A stretch of 8,616 bases of DNA from Rubrobacteraceae bacterium. Lineage in GTDB: Bacteria; Actinomycetota; Rubrobacteria; Rubrobacterales; Rubrobacteraceae. The translations under genes were made by a program, and so were the position numbers. The stretch spans positions 1 through 8,616 of the forward strand of contig JAUJMB010000060.1 in the NCBI GenBank assembly GCA_030447045.1, in the 5' to 3' direction. How positions within the stretch are numbered: the stretch's first letter is position 1; every line of letters begins with the position of its first letter. Positions 1-6,110 of this stretch are shown here, in pieces. The notes under the pieces were generated by a model. That model did not search any database and was not told where the DNA came from. It saw only the letters and a program-made list of their open reading frames with translations.

Positions 1-926
1 CTAGTAACGTTCCGCAGGCCCTGGCAGCGGCACACCCTGCCTTATGGTTTCCGGTCAATCTCCTTGACTATCTCGGTCAGGTAACCTTCGTCGTTTTCTT
101 CTATCTCTTCCCGGATGGGAGGTTCGTGCCCCGCTGGACACGCTGGCTTGCGGGGGGGGCGGCGCTACTGTTCGTGCCCAACATCTTTTATCCGGGTTCG
201 GCCCTGGACCTCTTTGGTGGTCCCCTCTTTATCGGTCTGATAGGCAGCTTGGTGATAGCGCAGGTCTACCGCTACCGGCGCGTCTCGACCCAGGCGCAGC
301 GCCAGCAAACCAAGTGGGTAATCTTCGGCTTCGCGACGGCGATAGTGGGGTTCTCCGCGATTCTCGTGCTCAACTCGTTCGTCCCGGCTATAGCGCAGTC
401 CGCCGGTCCGCTTGGGGAGATGAGCGTCTCGGCGCTCATCTACGGGTTCATACTGCTGATACCCCTAAGCATCGGCGTGGCGATCCTGCGCTCGCGACTC
501 TACGACATAGACGTTCTCGTCAACCGCACGCTCGTCTACGGCTCGCTCACGGTGACGCTGGTCGCGGTTTACGTCGGTAGCGTGATTTCATTGCAAGCCA
601 CCTTGCGCGTCCTCACGGGGCAGGAGTCCACCCTGGCTGTCGTGGCCTCGACCCTCGCCATAGCTGCTATCTTCAACCCGCTGCGTCGGCGGGTGCAGGG
701 TTTCGTGGACCGCCGCTTCTACCGCAGAAAGTACAACGCAACCAAGACCCTTGCCGCCTTGAACGCGCGATTGCGCGACGAGACGGAGCTGGAAACCCTG
801 AGCGGCGACGTGGTAGGGGTGGTGAGGGAGACGATGCAACCGGAGCACGTCTCACTATGGCTGCGTTCTCCCGAAGGTCTAGCGGACGAGAAAGAATCAG
901 GAAATACCGGGAAGGCGCTCTCGTAG
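1..926 (+). CDS. Kinase-less membrane sensor-like protein (5' end outside window)
   Basis: The frame is open from the first bases, so the true start lies upstream; the GTG at 126 is internal because the preceding codons (reading FYLFPDGRF) belong to the same conserved segment. About 307 residues are visible. They contain several hydrophobic membrane segments, then the motif RLYDIDVLVNRTLVYGSLT, another membrane segment, FNPLRRRVQGFVDRRFYRRKY and a short cytoplasmic tail ending near HVSLWLR. From family knowledge, this layout matches membrane sensor modules found before GAF or histidine kinase domains in Actinobacteria and Chloroflexi. Here the protein stops about 16 residues after HVSLWLR, with no H-box or ATPase domain. 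It may sense at the membrane and act through a partner, but the ligand and partner cannot be read from the sequence. Family assignment is fairly safe; function is not. Confidence 0.8.
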   Translation, partial: SNVPQALAAAHPALWFPVNLLDYLGQVTFVVFFYLFPDGRFVPRWTRWLAGGAALLFVPNIFYPGSALDLFGGPLFIGLIGSLVIAQVYRYRRVSTQAQRQQTKWVIFGFATAIVGFSAILVLNSFVPAIAQSAGPLGEMSVSALIYGFILLIPLSIGVAILRSRLYDIDVLVNRTLVYGSLTVTLVAVYVGSVISLQATLRVLTGQESTLAVVASTLAIAAIFNPLRRRVQGFVDRRFYRRKYNATKTLAALNARLRDETELETLSGDVVGVVRETMQPEHVSLWLRSPEGLADEKESGNTGKALS

Positions 927-947
927 TGCTTCGGAAACACCGTAGCA
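927..947 (+). terminator. Possible intrinsic terminator after the sensor-like gene
   Basis: Immediately after the TAG at 924-926, TGCTTCGG (927-934) can pair with CCGTAGCA (940-947) around an AAACA loop, with one T-T mismatch. No T-run follows, so this is a terminator-like or mRNA-stabilising hairpin rather than a textbook terminator. The rest of the gap up to 1042 shows no gene or clear promoter. Confidence 0.35.
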
Positions 948-1042
948 GACGAGGTGTGGCTGAGGTAGCGTCCTAGGCTGCCGGGCTCTGAGGCCGGCGT
1001 CGAGGTTGCTCGTGCCTTCCGTCGTTCCCGGTAGCTGATACT

Positions 1043-1793
1043 TTGACAGATCCTGCGCAGCGCTTCTCCGGGCGGGTGGAGAACTATACGCGTTATCGTC
1101 CTGGCTACCCTCGTGAGGTTGTGGACCTCTTGAGGCAGAGGTGCGGGCTCACCGAGGGCTCCGAGATCGCGGACGTAGGTTCCGGTACCGGGGCCCTGGC
1201 GCGGCTGTTTTTGAAGACCGGAAACCGGGTTTTCGGCGTCGAGGCGAACCCCGAGATGCGCCGGGCCGGGGAGCGGCTCTCGCGCCAGCACGGGCGGTTT
1301 ACGAGCGTGGCGGCCCCGGCGGAAGACACGACGTTGCCGGACGGCAGCGTAGATCTCGTGACCGCGGGGCAGGCCTTCCACTGGTTCGATCCCGACCTCA
1401 CGCGCGCAGAGTTCGCGCGCATCCTCAAGCCCGGCGGATGCGCCGCCTTGGTCTGGAACACCCGTCGCAGGGAGGGGAGGCCGTTCCTCGTGGCCTACGA
1501 GGAACTGCTGCAGGCCTGCGGGACGGATTATCGGGAGGTCTACCACGGGCACCGGGCGAGCCGGGAGAGCATCCGCGGCTTCTTCCGTCCCGTTCCCCAA
1601 CCGCCAGGCTTTCGACTTCGAAGGCTTGAGGGGGCGGCTGCTGTCCTCTTCGTACGTACCGGACGAGGGAGAGCCGGGGCACCCGGAGGTGATGGAGGCC
1701 GCGAGGCGCCTCTTCGAGGAACATCAGGTTGACGGAACCGTTGTGCTCGAGTACGACACCCAGGTCTTCTTCGGCCCGCTCGCTCCCACCTAG
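1043..1793 (+). pseudogene. Class I SAM-dependent methyltransferase, frameshifted
   Basis: The protein begins at a TTG, the first possible start after the in-frame stop at 989, with the family-typical opening DPAQRFSGRVENYTRYRPGYP split over its first 23 residues. Motif I is DVGSGTG (residues 44-50), the acidic residue closing strand 2 is E67, and AFHWFD lies near residue 112, all typical of Methyltransf_11/25 enzymes. The first frame loses similarity after RESIRGFF and runs to a stop at 1732. The expected C-terminus continues one base later: FPNRQAFDFEGL, then GRLLSSSY, EEHQVDGTV and VLEYDTQVFFGPLAPT, ending at TAG 1791-1793. The break lies between about 1583 and 1592. Joined, the product would be about 250 residues, normal for the family. 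Both halves keep coding character, so this is either a recent mutation or a sequencing error. Substrate unknown. Confidence 0.8.
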
Positions 1794-1878
1794 ACGCTTC
1801 TTTAAATCCAGGGGATACACTGTCCGGTAGCACTTAGTCGACGGTGGGGAGTACGTTACGGGGCGCACGCGTAGGGAG

Positions 1879-2574
1879 GTGCAGGACCGGAGGCGGAAGC
1901 CGGGGCGGGGGGGCGGGCGGGCGCTCGCGTTCCGGCTGCTAGTAGGGATCGTCGTGATTGCCGGCGTGGTGGCCCTGTTGTGGTTGACCGGCTGGGGGGC
2001 GTCGCTTTGGGAGGTCTTCTCCGACCGGGAGCGGCTGCAGCGGGTGCTGGATGGCGCGGGGGCGCTGGCGCCGCTGGTGTACGTGGTGCTTCTCGTCGTT
2101 CAGGCGGTGGTGGCGCCTTTGCCGGCGCCGGCGCTGGCGATAGCCGGGGGCTACGGGTTCGGGGTGGTGGAGGGTTTCTTTTTGACGTGGGCGGGGTCCC
2201 TGGTCGGGGGTGCGATCTCGTTCGGGATCTCGCGACGGTTCGGGAGGGGGTTGGTGGCCGGCAGCGGACCGGCCGAGCGCCTCGACCGTTTCGTCGAGGA
2301 GCACGGGGCGGTGCTTATCTTTGTCCTGCGCCTGATCCCGCTCGTCTCCTTCGACGCGATCAGCTACGCGGCGGGCCTGAGCAGCATCCGTTTCCGCGGC
2401 TTTTTGCTGGCCACCGCGCTCGGGATGGTGCCCGGCACCCTCGCCTTCGTGTACCTCGGGAGCTCCGAAACCGGACCGTGGACCTGGGCCGTCCTGCTGG
2501 GGCTGGCGGGACTGGCCGGCGCCGCGTACGTCTTCCAGAGGCGGTTCTTCGGGGGCAGGCCCCACGTTCGCTAG
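1879..2574 (+). CDS. TVP38/TMEM64 family membrane protein (VTT domain)
   Basis: A 231-residue, strongly hydrophobic protein with a basic N-terminus (RRRKPGRGGGR) followed by a first membrane segment around residues 19-40. The central VTT/SNARE-associated domain, roughly residues 65-195, shows the family pattern PLPAPALAIAGGYGFG, then WAGSLVGGAISFGISRRFGRG, later LRLIPLVSFDAISYAAGLS and a final membrane segment before a basic tail. Members of the DedA/TVP38 group are integral membrane proteins linked to lipid scrambling or transport and envelope homeostasis; the substrate of this one is unknown. The GTG start is the only start codon after the upstream stop at 1828. An AGGGAGG at 1873-1879 touches it, so spacing is poor. 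The gap to the lipoprotein gene is short, suggesting possible co-transcription. A G-quadruplex motif covers codons 8-15. Confidence 0.88.
   Translation: MQDRRRKPGRGGGRALAFRLLVGIVVIAGVVALLWLTGWGASLWEVFSDRERLQRVLDGAGALAPLVYVVLLVVQAVVAPLPAPALAIAGGYGFGVVEGFFLTWAGSLVGGAISFGISRRFGRGLVAGSGPAERLDRFVEEHGAVLIFVLRLIPLVSFDAISYAAGLSSIRFRGFLLATALGMVPGTLAFVYLGSSETGPWTWAVLLGLAGLAGAAYVFQRRFFGGRPHVR
1902..1921 (+). other. G-quadruplex-forming motif inside the TVP38-family gene start
   Basis: Four G-runs of 4, 7, 3 and 3 bases are separated by single C residues, on the coding strand 23 bases after the GTG start. Single-base loops make this a strong sequence match to a parallel G-quadruplex. It encodes part of a Gly/Arg-rich N-terminus, so it may simply reflect composition. 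Confidence 0.5.
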
Positions 2575-2607
2575 GGGTCCGGGGTGGAAGCCGGGCGGGC
2601 CTGCCCA

Positions 2608-2613
2608 TATGAT
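2608..2613 (+). promoter_or_regulatory. Candidate -10 element (TATGAT) for the lipoprotein gene
   Basis: TATGAT matches the consensus TATAAT at five of six positions and lies 9 bases before the GTG at 2623. With transcription starting at or near that G, the mRNA would be leaderless, which is common in Actinobacteria. No convincing -35 is visible 17 bases upstream. This site also helps decide the start of the lipoprotein. Confidence 0.4.
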
Positions 2614-2622
2614 GTGCTCTTC

Positions 2623-3864
2623 GTGAGATCGCTCGGGCGGCACCTGATCCTGGCCGGTTTGCTGGCCCTTCTCGTCGCGGCCCCGGCCTGCTCCGGGCCG
2701 TCGGAGACGGGGGAGGAGCAGAAGGAACCGCGGCAGGCTCAGGATCAGCCCAGGGGCGGGCAGGAGCGCGAGAGGGATCCCGTCGCGGCCCTGCTGGATG
2801 CCGAGGGCACGGACGGGGGCATCGGCGAGCGGGTCGAGATCGGGGCCGTCTCGTTGCGGGTCTTCGCCCTCAGGAGCGAGGACATAGTGCACTTCGCGCC
2901 CGGACCCGGGCTGGGCGTGGGTGTGGAGGACAGCGGCTCCGGGGAGTTCGTGGCGGTGGACTTCGTGGCCCAGAACGACTCGGGGTCGAGGGTGACGGTG
3001 CGACCCGAGGCGATCCTGGAGGACGACTCGGGGGCAACGCATCGGCGGGACGGCTCGGTGCGGGTGCCGAACCTCCTCGATGGCGCGATGGATCTGGGCG
3101 CGGGGCAGAAACGCGCCTCGACCCTGTTCTTCGACGTCCCGAACGGGACCACGCCCGAGCGACTAGCGTTGCTCGTCTCCGGGGAGGAGGCGAGGATCGA
3201 CCTCCTCTCCGACGAGAGGGACCGGGTGCCGCCCGACGACTACCTGCGCGTCTACCACCTGTACTTAGCGCAGAAGGCCTACGAAGAAACGTACGAGATG
3301 TACGACCCGGCCACCACGCAGGACATCACCCAGGGCGACTGGCTCTCGTTCTACGAGCCCGTCTGGGGGAGCCGCTTTATCGGCCTCGACTCGCTGACCC
3401 GCATCTTCGTCGGCGACGACGAGGCCTCCTTCGAGATGGACCGGACCTTCTACGACAGGGAGGGCGAACCCGTCGCCGATCCCGTCCTCAACGCGCCCGT
3501 GCTGCAGGACATGGTCAGGTCCGATGGCGCCTGGAAGCTGGTGATGGGACAGGATCTGATCTCCGAGATCGCGGCCGAAGTCCCCGAATTCGCTCCTCCA
3601 GGGGAGACCGAACGGCCCGAGCCAGACGATCGCGAAACGACAGCGCCCGAGACCACAGCGCCGGAGACAACGGCGCCAGAACCCGCTGTGCCCGAGCCCA
3701 CGGTGCCCGAGCCCACCGTGCCGGAGACGACGGCGTCGGCAGCTGGCGACTACGGGTGCGCCGACTTCCGCACGCAGGAGGAGGCGCAGTCGTACCTGAC
3801 GCCGGGGGATCCCTACGTCCTGGACCCTGACGGCGACGGGCTCGCTTGCGAGGAGCTTCCGTAA
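2623..3864 (+). CDS. Lipoprotein with DUF4352-like, NTF2-like and Excalibur domains
   Basis: Starting at GTG 2623 gives 413 residues and a normal lipoprotein signal: basic MRSLGRH, a hydrophobic core and a lipobox-like APAC with Cys23. A longer start at GTG 2584 has an AGGGG about 6 bases upstream but adds 13 unlikely residues. Residues 67-196 look DUF4352-like ([15 protein letters not shown] and an [11 protein letters not shown] segment). Residues about 204-320 resemble an NTF2/SnoaL-like fold ([21 protein letters not shown], then [10 protein letters not shown]). Residues 338-371 form a TAPET/TVPEP linker. Residues 376-413 are an Excalibur domain with Cys379, DPDGDG at 401-406 and Cys409 followed by Glu, the expected calcium-binding and disulphide pattern. 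The protein is probably anchored outside the membrane; its role is unknown. Domain calls are from motif reading, strongest for Excalibur. Confidence 0.85.
   Translation: MRSLGRHLILAGLLALLVAAPACSGPSETGEEQKEPRQAQDQPRGGQERERDPVAALLDAEGTDGGIGERVEIGAVSLRVFALRSEDIVHFAPGPGLGVGVEDSGSGEFVAVDFVAQNDSGSRVTVRPEAILEDDSGATHRRDGSVRVPNLLDGAMDLGAGQKRASTLFFDVPNGTTPERLALLVSGEEARIDLLSDERDRVPPDDYLRVYHLYLAQKAYEETYEMYDPATTQDITQGDWLSFYEPVWGSRFIGLDSLTRIFVGDDEASFEMDRTFYDREGEPVADPVLNAPVLQDMVRSDGAWKLVMGQDLISEIAAEVPEFAPPGETERPEPDDRETTAPETTAPETTAPEPAVPEPTVPEPTVPETTASAAGDYGCADFRTQEEAQSYLTPGDPYVLDPDGDGLACEELP
3634..3735 (+). repeat. Pro/Glu/Thr pentapeptide repeat linker coding region
   Basis: Thirty-four codons encode imperfect five-residue units, first of TAPET type, then TVPEP type, returning to a final PETTA. 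The 15-base DNA units vary at third positions, so this is an in-frame protein repeat rather than a simple DNA satellite. It probably forms an extended spacer between the NTF2-like and Excalibur domains, in or across the cell wall. Confidence 0.85.
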
Positions 3865-3906
3865 GAGTGGTTTCAGTCGGGCCCGTATTCTCCTGCGGCT
3901 TGCATC

Positions 3907-4599
3907 TCAGAAATCGACGTAGTAGTCGTAAGGCCGCGCGTCGGGGGCGTCGGAGGTGCGTAGAACAGCCCACCGGTGGAGGTCGTCCCAGGCCGAGACC
4001 TCTTCGACCGTCCAGCCAAGGTTTCGCACGAAGAAAGATGCCGCCCTACCGACCGCGGGCAGCTGGTAGTCGTCCAGGAACACGACCCCTCCCTGTCGTA
4101 CGAGGCGCCCGAGGTAGAACAGGTCGACGAACACCCCGTCGAATCGGTGGTTGCCATCGACGAACGCAAAGTCGAAGCTGCGGCCTTCGTCGAGTAGACG
4201 CGGTAGCGCGATCTGTGACTCCTCGGCGTGGTGCTCCACCAGCCCCGAGACCCCCGCCTCTTCGAGGAACTGCAGGCCACAGTCCGAGAAGAACGTCTCC
4301 TGGAGGGGATCGATCGCTACGTGGCGCGCCCCAGCATCGGCGTGCGCGAGCAGTCCTTCGCAGATGTGGAGAGCCGAGATAGCATAGCCGAGGCCGACCT
4401 CCACCGTTCGCGTCGCTTGCTCCCTTACAACCCACCTTCGCAGCGCCTCGCCTTCGGCGGCGCTTACCGCGAGCGGAAAAAGGTCGTGGCGCGTGCCGTC
4501 CGAACGCGCCACGGCGGTGCCGGCCCTGACCAGCCGCTCGATGATGACGCGTACCCGCCGCGCGGCTGAATCGCGCTCGAGATGGCCTGTCTCGTCCAC
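3907..4599 (-). CDS. Class I SAM-dependent methyltransferase (Methyltransf_24-like)
   Basis: The product is 230 residues from the GTG at 4599, preceded by GGGAGG at 4609-4614 with a 9-base spacer. A GTG eight codons upstream at 4623 has a weaker GAGG 6 bases away and remains possible. Counting from 4599, motif I is EVGLGYA (67-73), the motif II acid is Asp97 in VAIDP, a FDFAFVDGNHRFD segment spans about 142-154 and FLDDY lies near 174-178. The VDGNH and LDDY signatures are typical of Methyltransf_24 enzymes, which include small-molecule and sugar methyltransferases. The C-terminus ends YDYYVDF. The gene is convergent with the lipoprotein gene (42-base gap) and divergent from ruvC, so it is its own transcription unit. 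The substrate cannot be inferred from neighbours. It is not closely similar to the methyltransferase at 1043. Confidence 0.85.
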   Translation of the reverse strand: MDETGHLERDSAARRVRVIIERLVRAGTAVARSDGTRHDLFPLAVSAAEGEALRRWVVREQATRTVEVGLGYAISALHICEGLLAHADAGARHVAIDPLQETFFSDCGLQFLEEAGVSGLVEHHAEESQIALPRLLDEGRSFDFAFVDGNHRFDGVFVDLFYLGRLVRQGGVVFLDDYQLPAVGRAASFFVRNLGWTVEEVSAWDDLHRWAVLRTSDAPDARPYDYYVDF

Positions 4600-4915
4600 G
4601 CGCCGGCACCTCCCGTTGCCCACTCTCCGCCTCGGTCACACGGTACCATGGCAAACCCTACTACTATCTCATATCCGTCCGGGCGAGCGTGAGGTCCCTC
4701 AAGACGTCCATCGAGGACCCTCGAACTAACGTGTGGTTGTACGGGTTTCGGATTCTCGGCAGTATCGTCCCGAGAGGTTTAGTGGGTCTCAGCCAGCCGG
4801 TGGACACTCGGGCGTTGCGCGTCTGGCCAGGAACCTTCGGGCACGTCCGATGCCCGGGGAACGCACGCGTGGCGGTCGCGACGCGCCCTAACCGGGTAGT
4901 GGTTTGGGACTGGGT

Positions 4916-4942
4916 TTGCACAACATGTAGAAGGTGGTGCAA
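4916..4942. promoter_or_regulatory. Inverted repeat TTGCAC-N15-GTGCAA upstream of ruvC
   Basis: TTGCAC (4916-4921) and GTGCAA (4937-4942) are perfect 6-base inverted arms, and the spacer contains the palindrome ACATGT (4923-4928). The right arm sits 17 bases before the TAGTCT hexamer, where a -35 would be. It could be a repressor operator or a chance palindrome. Confidence 0.35.
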
Positions 4943-4959
4943 GGGCGGGGTCCAGGCGG

Positions 4960-4965
4960 TAGTCT
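4960..4965 (+). promoter_or_regulatory. Candidate ruvC -10 element (TAGTCT)
   Basis: TAGTCT keeps the important TA...T positions of a -10 element and lies exactly 6 bases before the ruvC ATG. GTGCAA is a weak -35 at 17-base spacing. There is no Shine-Dalgarno directly ahead of the ATG, so a leaderless transcript starting at the A of ATG would fit. Confidence 0.35.
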
Positions 4966-4971
4966 TAGGCC

Positions 4972-5493
4972 ATGCTCGTGGATACCGGCAAGGGACACAC
5001 GATCCTGGGCATCGATCCCGGGACGGCGACGATGGGGTGGGGCGTCGTGCGTCAGGAGGGCAGCAGGCTCAGGTACTTGCAGCACGGCGCCATCACCACG
5101 CCGTCCAACTGGACCATGCCCCGGCGGCTCGGGCGCCTCTTCGACGGCGTCACCCAGCTCGTCGAGGGGTACAGGCCCGACACGGTCGCCGTCGAGGAAC
5201 TCTTCTTCAACACGAACGTGACGACCGCTATCACGGTGGGCCAGGCCAGGGGGGTGGCGCTGCTGGCGGCCTACCGGGCTGGTCTAGAGGTCGCGGAGTA
5301 TACGCCGCTTCAGGTAAAGCAGACGATCACGTCCTACGGCCGGGCGGACAAGCGGCAGGTGCAGGAGATGGTGCGGGCGCTGCTGAACCTGCGCGAGATA
5401 CCGCGCCCGGATGATGCCGCGGACGGGCTCGCCATCGCCATCACCCACGCGTTCTCGAGCCGGATTCCGGGAAAGGTGGGGGTGGGGAAATAG
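4972..5493 (+). CDS. ruvC: Crossover junction endodeoxyribonuclease RuvC
   Basis: RuvC cuts Holliday junctions symmetrically, as a dimer, with two divalent metal ions per active site; it completes recombination after RuvAB branch migration. The 173-residue product is the usual family length and has an RNase H-like fold signature. The catalytic acids are all present: Asp15 in LGIDPGTATMGWG, Glu75 in VAVEELFF, and Asp148 and Asp151 in PDDAADGLAIAITHA. The segment NTNVTTAITVGQARGV is also typical, as is YTPLQVKQTITSYGRADKRQV. The N-terminus carries about 8 residues before the first strand. ruvC is the first gene of a ruvC-ruvA-ruvB cluster, with 24 bases to ruvA. The usual actinobacterial neighbour yebC is not seen upstream. 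Confidence 0.98.
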   Translation: MLVDTGKGHTILGIDPGTATMGWGVVRQEGSRLRYLQHGAITTPSNWTMPRRLGRLFDGVTQLVEGYRPDTVAVEELFFNTNVTTAITVGQARGVALLAAYRAGLEVAEYTPLQVKQTITSYGRADKRQVQEMVRALLNLREIPRPDDAADGLAIAITHAFSSRIPGKVGVGK

Positions 5494-5505
5494 CGTGCCT
5501 TGCGG

Positions 5506-5511
5506 GATAAT
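5506..5511 (+). promoter_or_regulatory. Candidate internal -10 element (GATAAT) for ruvA
   Basis: GATAAT matches TATAAT at five of six positions, in a gap otherwise rich in G and C, and ends 6 bases before the ruvA ATG. There is no Shine-Dalgarno in the intervening TAGCCG. A leaderless ruvAB transcript from an internal promoter is therefore plausible, in addition to read-through from ruvC. No clear -35 is visible. Confidence 0.45.
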
Positions 5512-5517
5512 TAGCCG

Positions 5518-6108
5518 ATGATTTACAGGCTCAGAGGGATACTGGTAGAGAAGGACACCGAGGGCGTCGTGGTGGACGTCGGGGGCGTGGGGTACCGGGC
5601 ATCGGCCTCGCTCGGCACCCTGCGGGCGCTGCCCTCGCTCGGCGAGGAGTGCGTGATACACACGCGGATGGTGGTGCGGGAGGACGCCATGCTCCTGTTC
5701 GGCTTTGCGGCCAGGGAGGAGCGCTCGGCGTTCGACGCCCTCACGGCCGTTAGCAAGGTCGGGCCGAAGCTCGCGCTCTCGGTGCTCTCGACGATGACGC
5801 CGCCAGAGGTCTCGGAGGCGGTGGCCAGGGGGGACGTGATCAAGCTGGCCTCCGTGCCGGGCCTCGGCAAGAAGACGGCCGAGAGGCTGGTGCTCGAGCT
5901 CAGGGGCAAGGACCTCGCGGTCTTCGGCCCCGAGCCGGCCGTGGCCTCCAACGGCGGTGGCGGCCCGTTCATGGAGGCCAGGGACGCGCTCGCGGCGCTC
6001 GGCTACAGGATCGAGGAGGCGGAGAAGGCACTCAATGACGTGCCCCCGCAGGACTCGGTCGAGAAGTACATAAAGGAGGCGTTACGGCGGATAGGGAGCA
6101 GGCGCTAG
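5518..6108 (+). CDS. ruvA: Holliday junction branch migration protein RuvA
   Basis: RuvA binds four-way junctions as a tetramer or octamer and loads the RuvB motors. The 196-residue protein shows all three domains: an OB-fold N-terminal domain (1 to about 63) opening [12 protein letters not shown] and containing VDVGGVGY; a central domain with two helix-hairpin-helix motifs, around KVGPK (80-84) and [12 protein letters not shown] (113-124); and a C-terminal RuvB-binding helical domain (about 150-196, [20 protein letters not shown]) after a Gly-rich linker. Glu55 and Asp56 in [11 protein letters not shown] correspond to the acidic pin residues known from E. coli RuvA. ATG start, with the stop 2 bases before ruvB, so translation of the two is probably coupled. 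Confidence 0.98.
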   Translation: MIYRLRGILVEKDTEGVVVDVGGVGYRASASLGTLRALPSLGEECVIHTRMVVREDAMLLFGFAAREERSAFDALTAVSKVGPKLALSVLSTMTPPEVSEAVARGDVIKLASVPGLGKKTAERLVLELRGKDLAVFGPEPAVASNGGGGPFMEARDALAALGYRIEEAEKALNDVPPQDSVEKYIKEALRRIGSRR

Positions 6109-6110
6109 GC

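Larger units (their letters stand above)
4624..4971. other. Divergent intergenic region between methyltransferase and ruvC
   Basis: This 348-base stretch has no reading frame with convincing coding character; translations in every frame look random and match nothing I recognise. It is less G/C-biased than the flanking genes. It holds a half-palindromic TCGAAC site (4721-4726), two short inverted repeats (TCTCGG/CCGAGA at 4754-4775 and CGGGCA/TGCCCG at 4838-4856), the TTGCAC/GTGCAA pair at 4916-4942 and the presumed ruvC -10. It most likely carries divergent promoters; a small RNA is possible but unsupported. Confidence 0.6.

Noticed and set aside
719..1600. A 293-codon open frame on the - strand
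   Set aside because: It crosses the end of the sensor-like gene, a gap and the methyltransferase, all clearly coding on the other strand; no recognisable protein features.
1791..1821. TAGACG and TACACT as a promoter for the TVP38-family gene
   Set aside because: The spacing of about 19 bases is long and both hexamers are weak; not strong enough to list as a feature.
1939..3042. A 367-codon open frame on the - strand
   Set aside because: It spans two real + strand genes and the gap between them, and the translation is dominated by Arg, Pro, His and Gln as in shadow frames.
3634..3735. Tandem repeats considered as a CRISPR or satellite
   Set aside because: The 15-base units are in frame, degenerate at third positions and lack spacers; they encode a Pro/Glu/Thr linker.
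3865..3906. Search for a bidirectional terminator between the convergent genes
   Set aside because: Only the 8-base palindrome CGGGCCCG is present, with no loop and no T-run on either strand.
4838..4856. CGGGCA/TGCCCG hairpin considered as a terminator or small RNA end
   Set aside because: A 6-bp core with no T-run and no gene ending nearby on either strand; expected by chance in this composition.
4689..5414. A 241-codon + strand frame running from the intergenic region into ruvC
   Set aside because: The ruvC part is out of frame with the real enzyme, and the upstream part has no family-like sequence or consistent codon bias.
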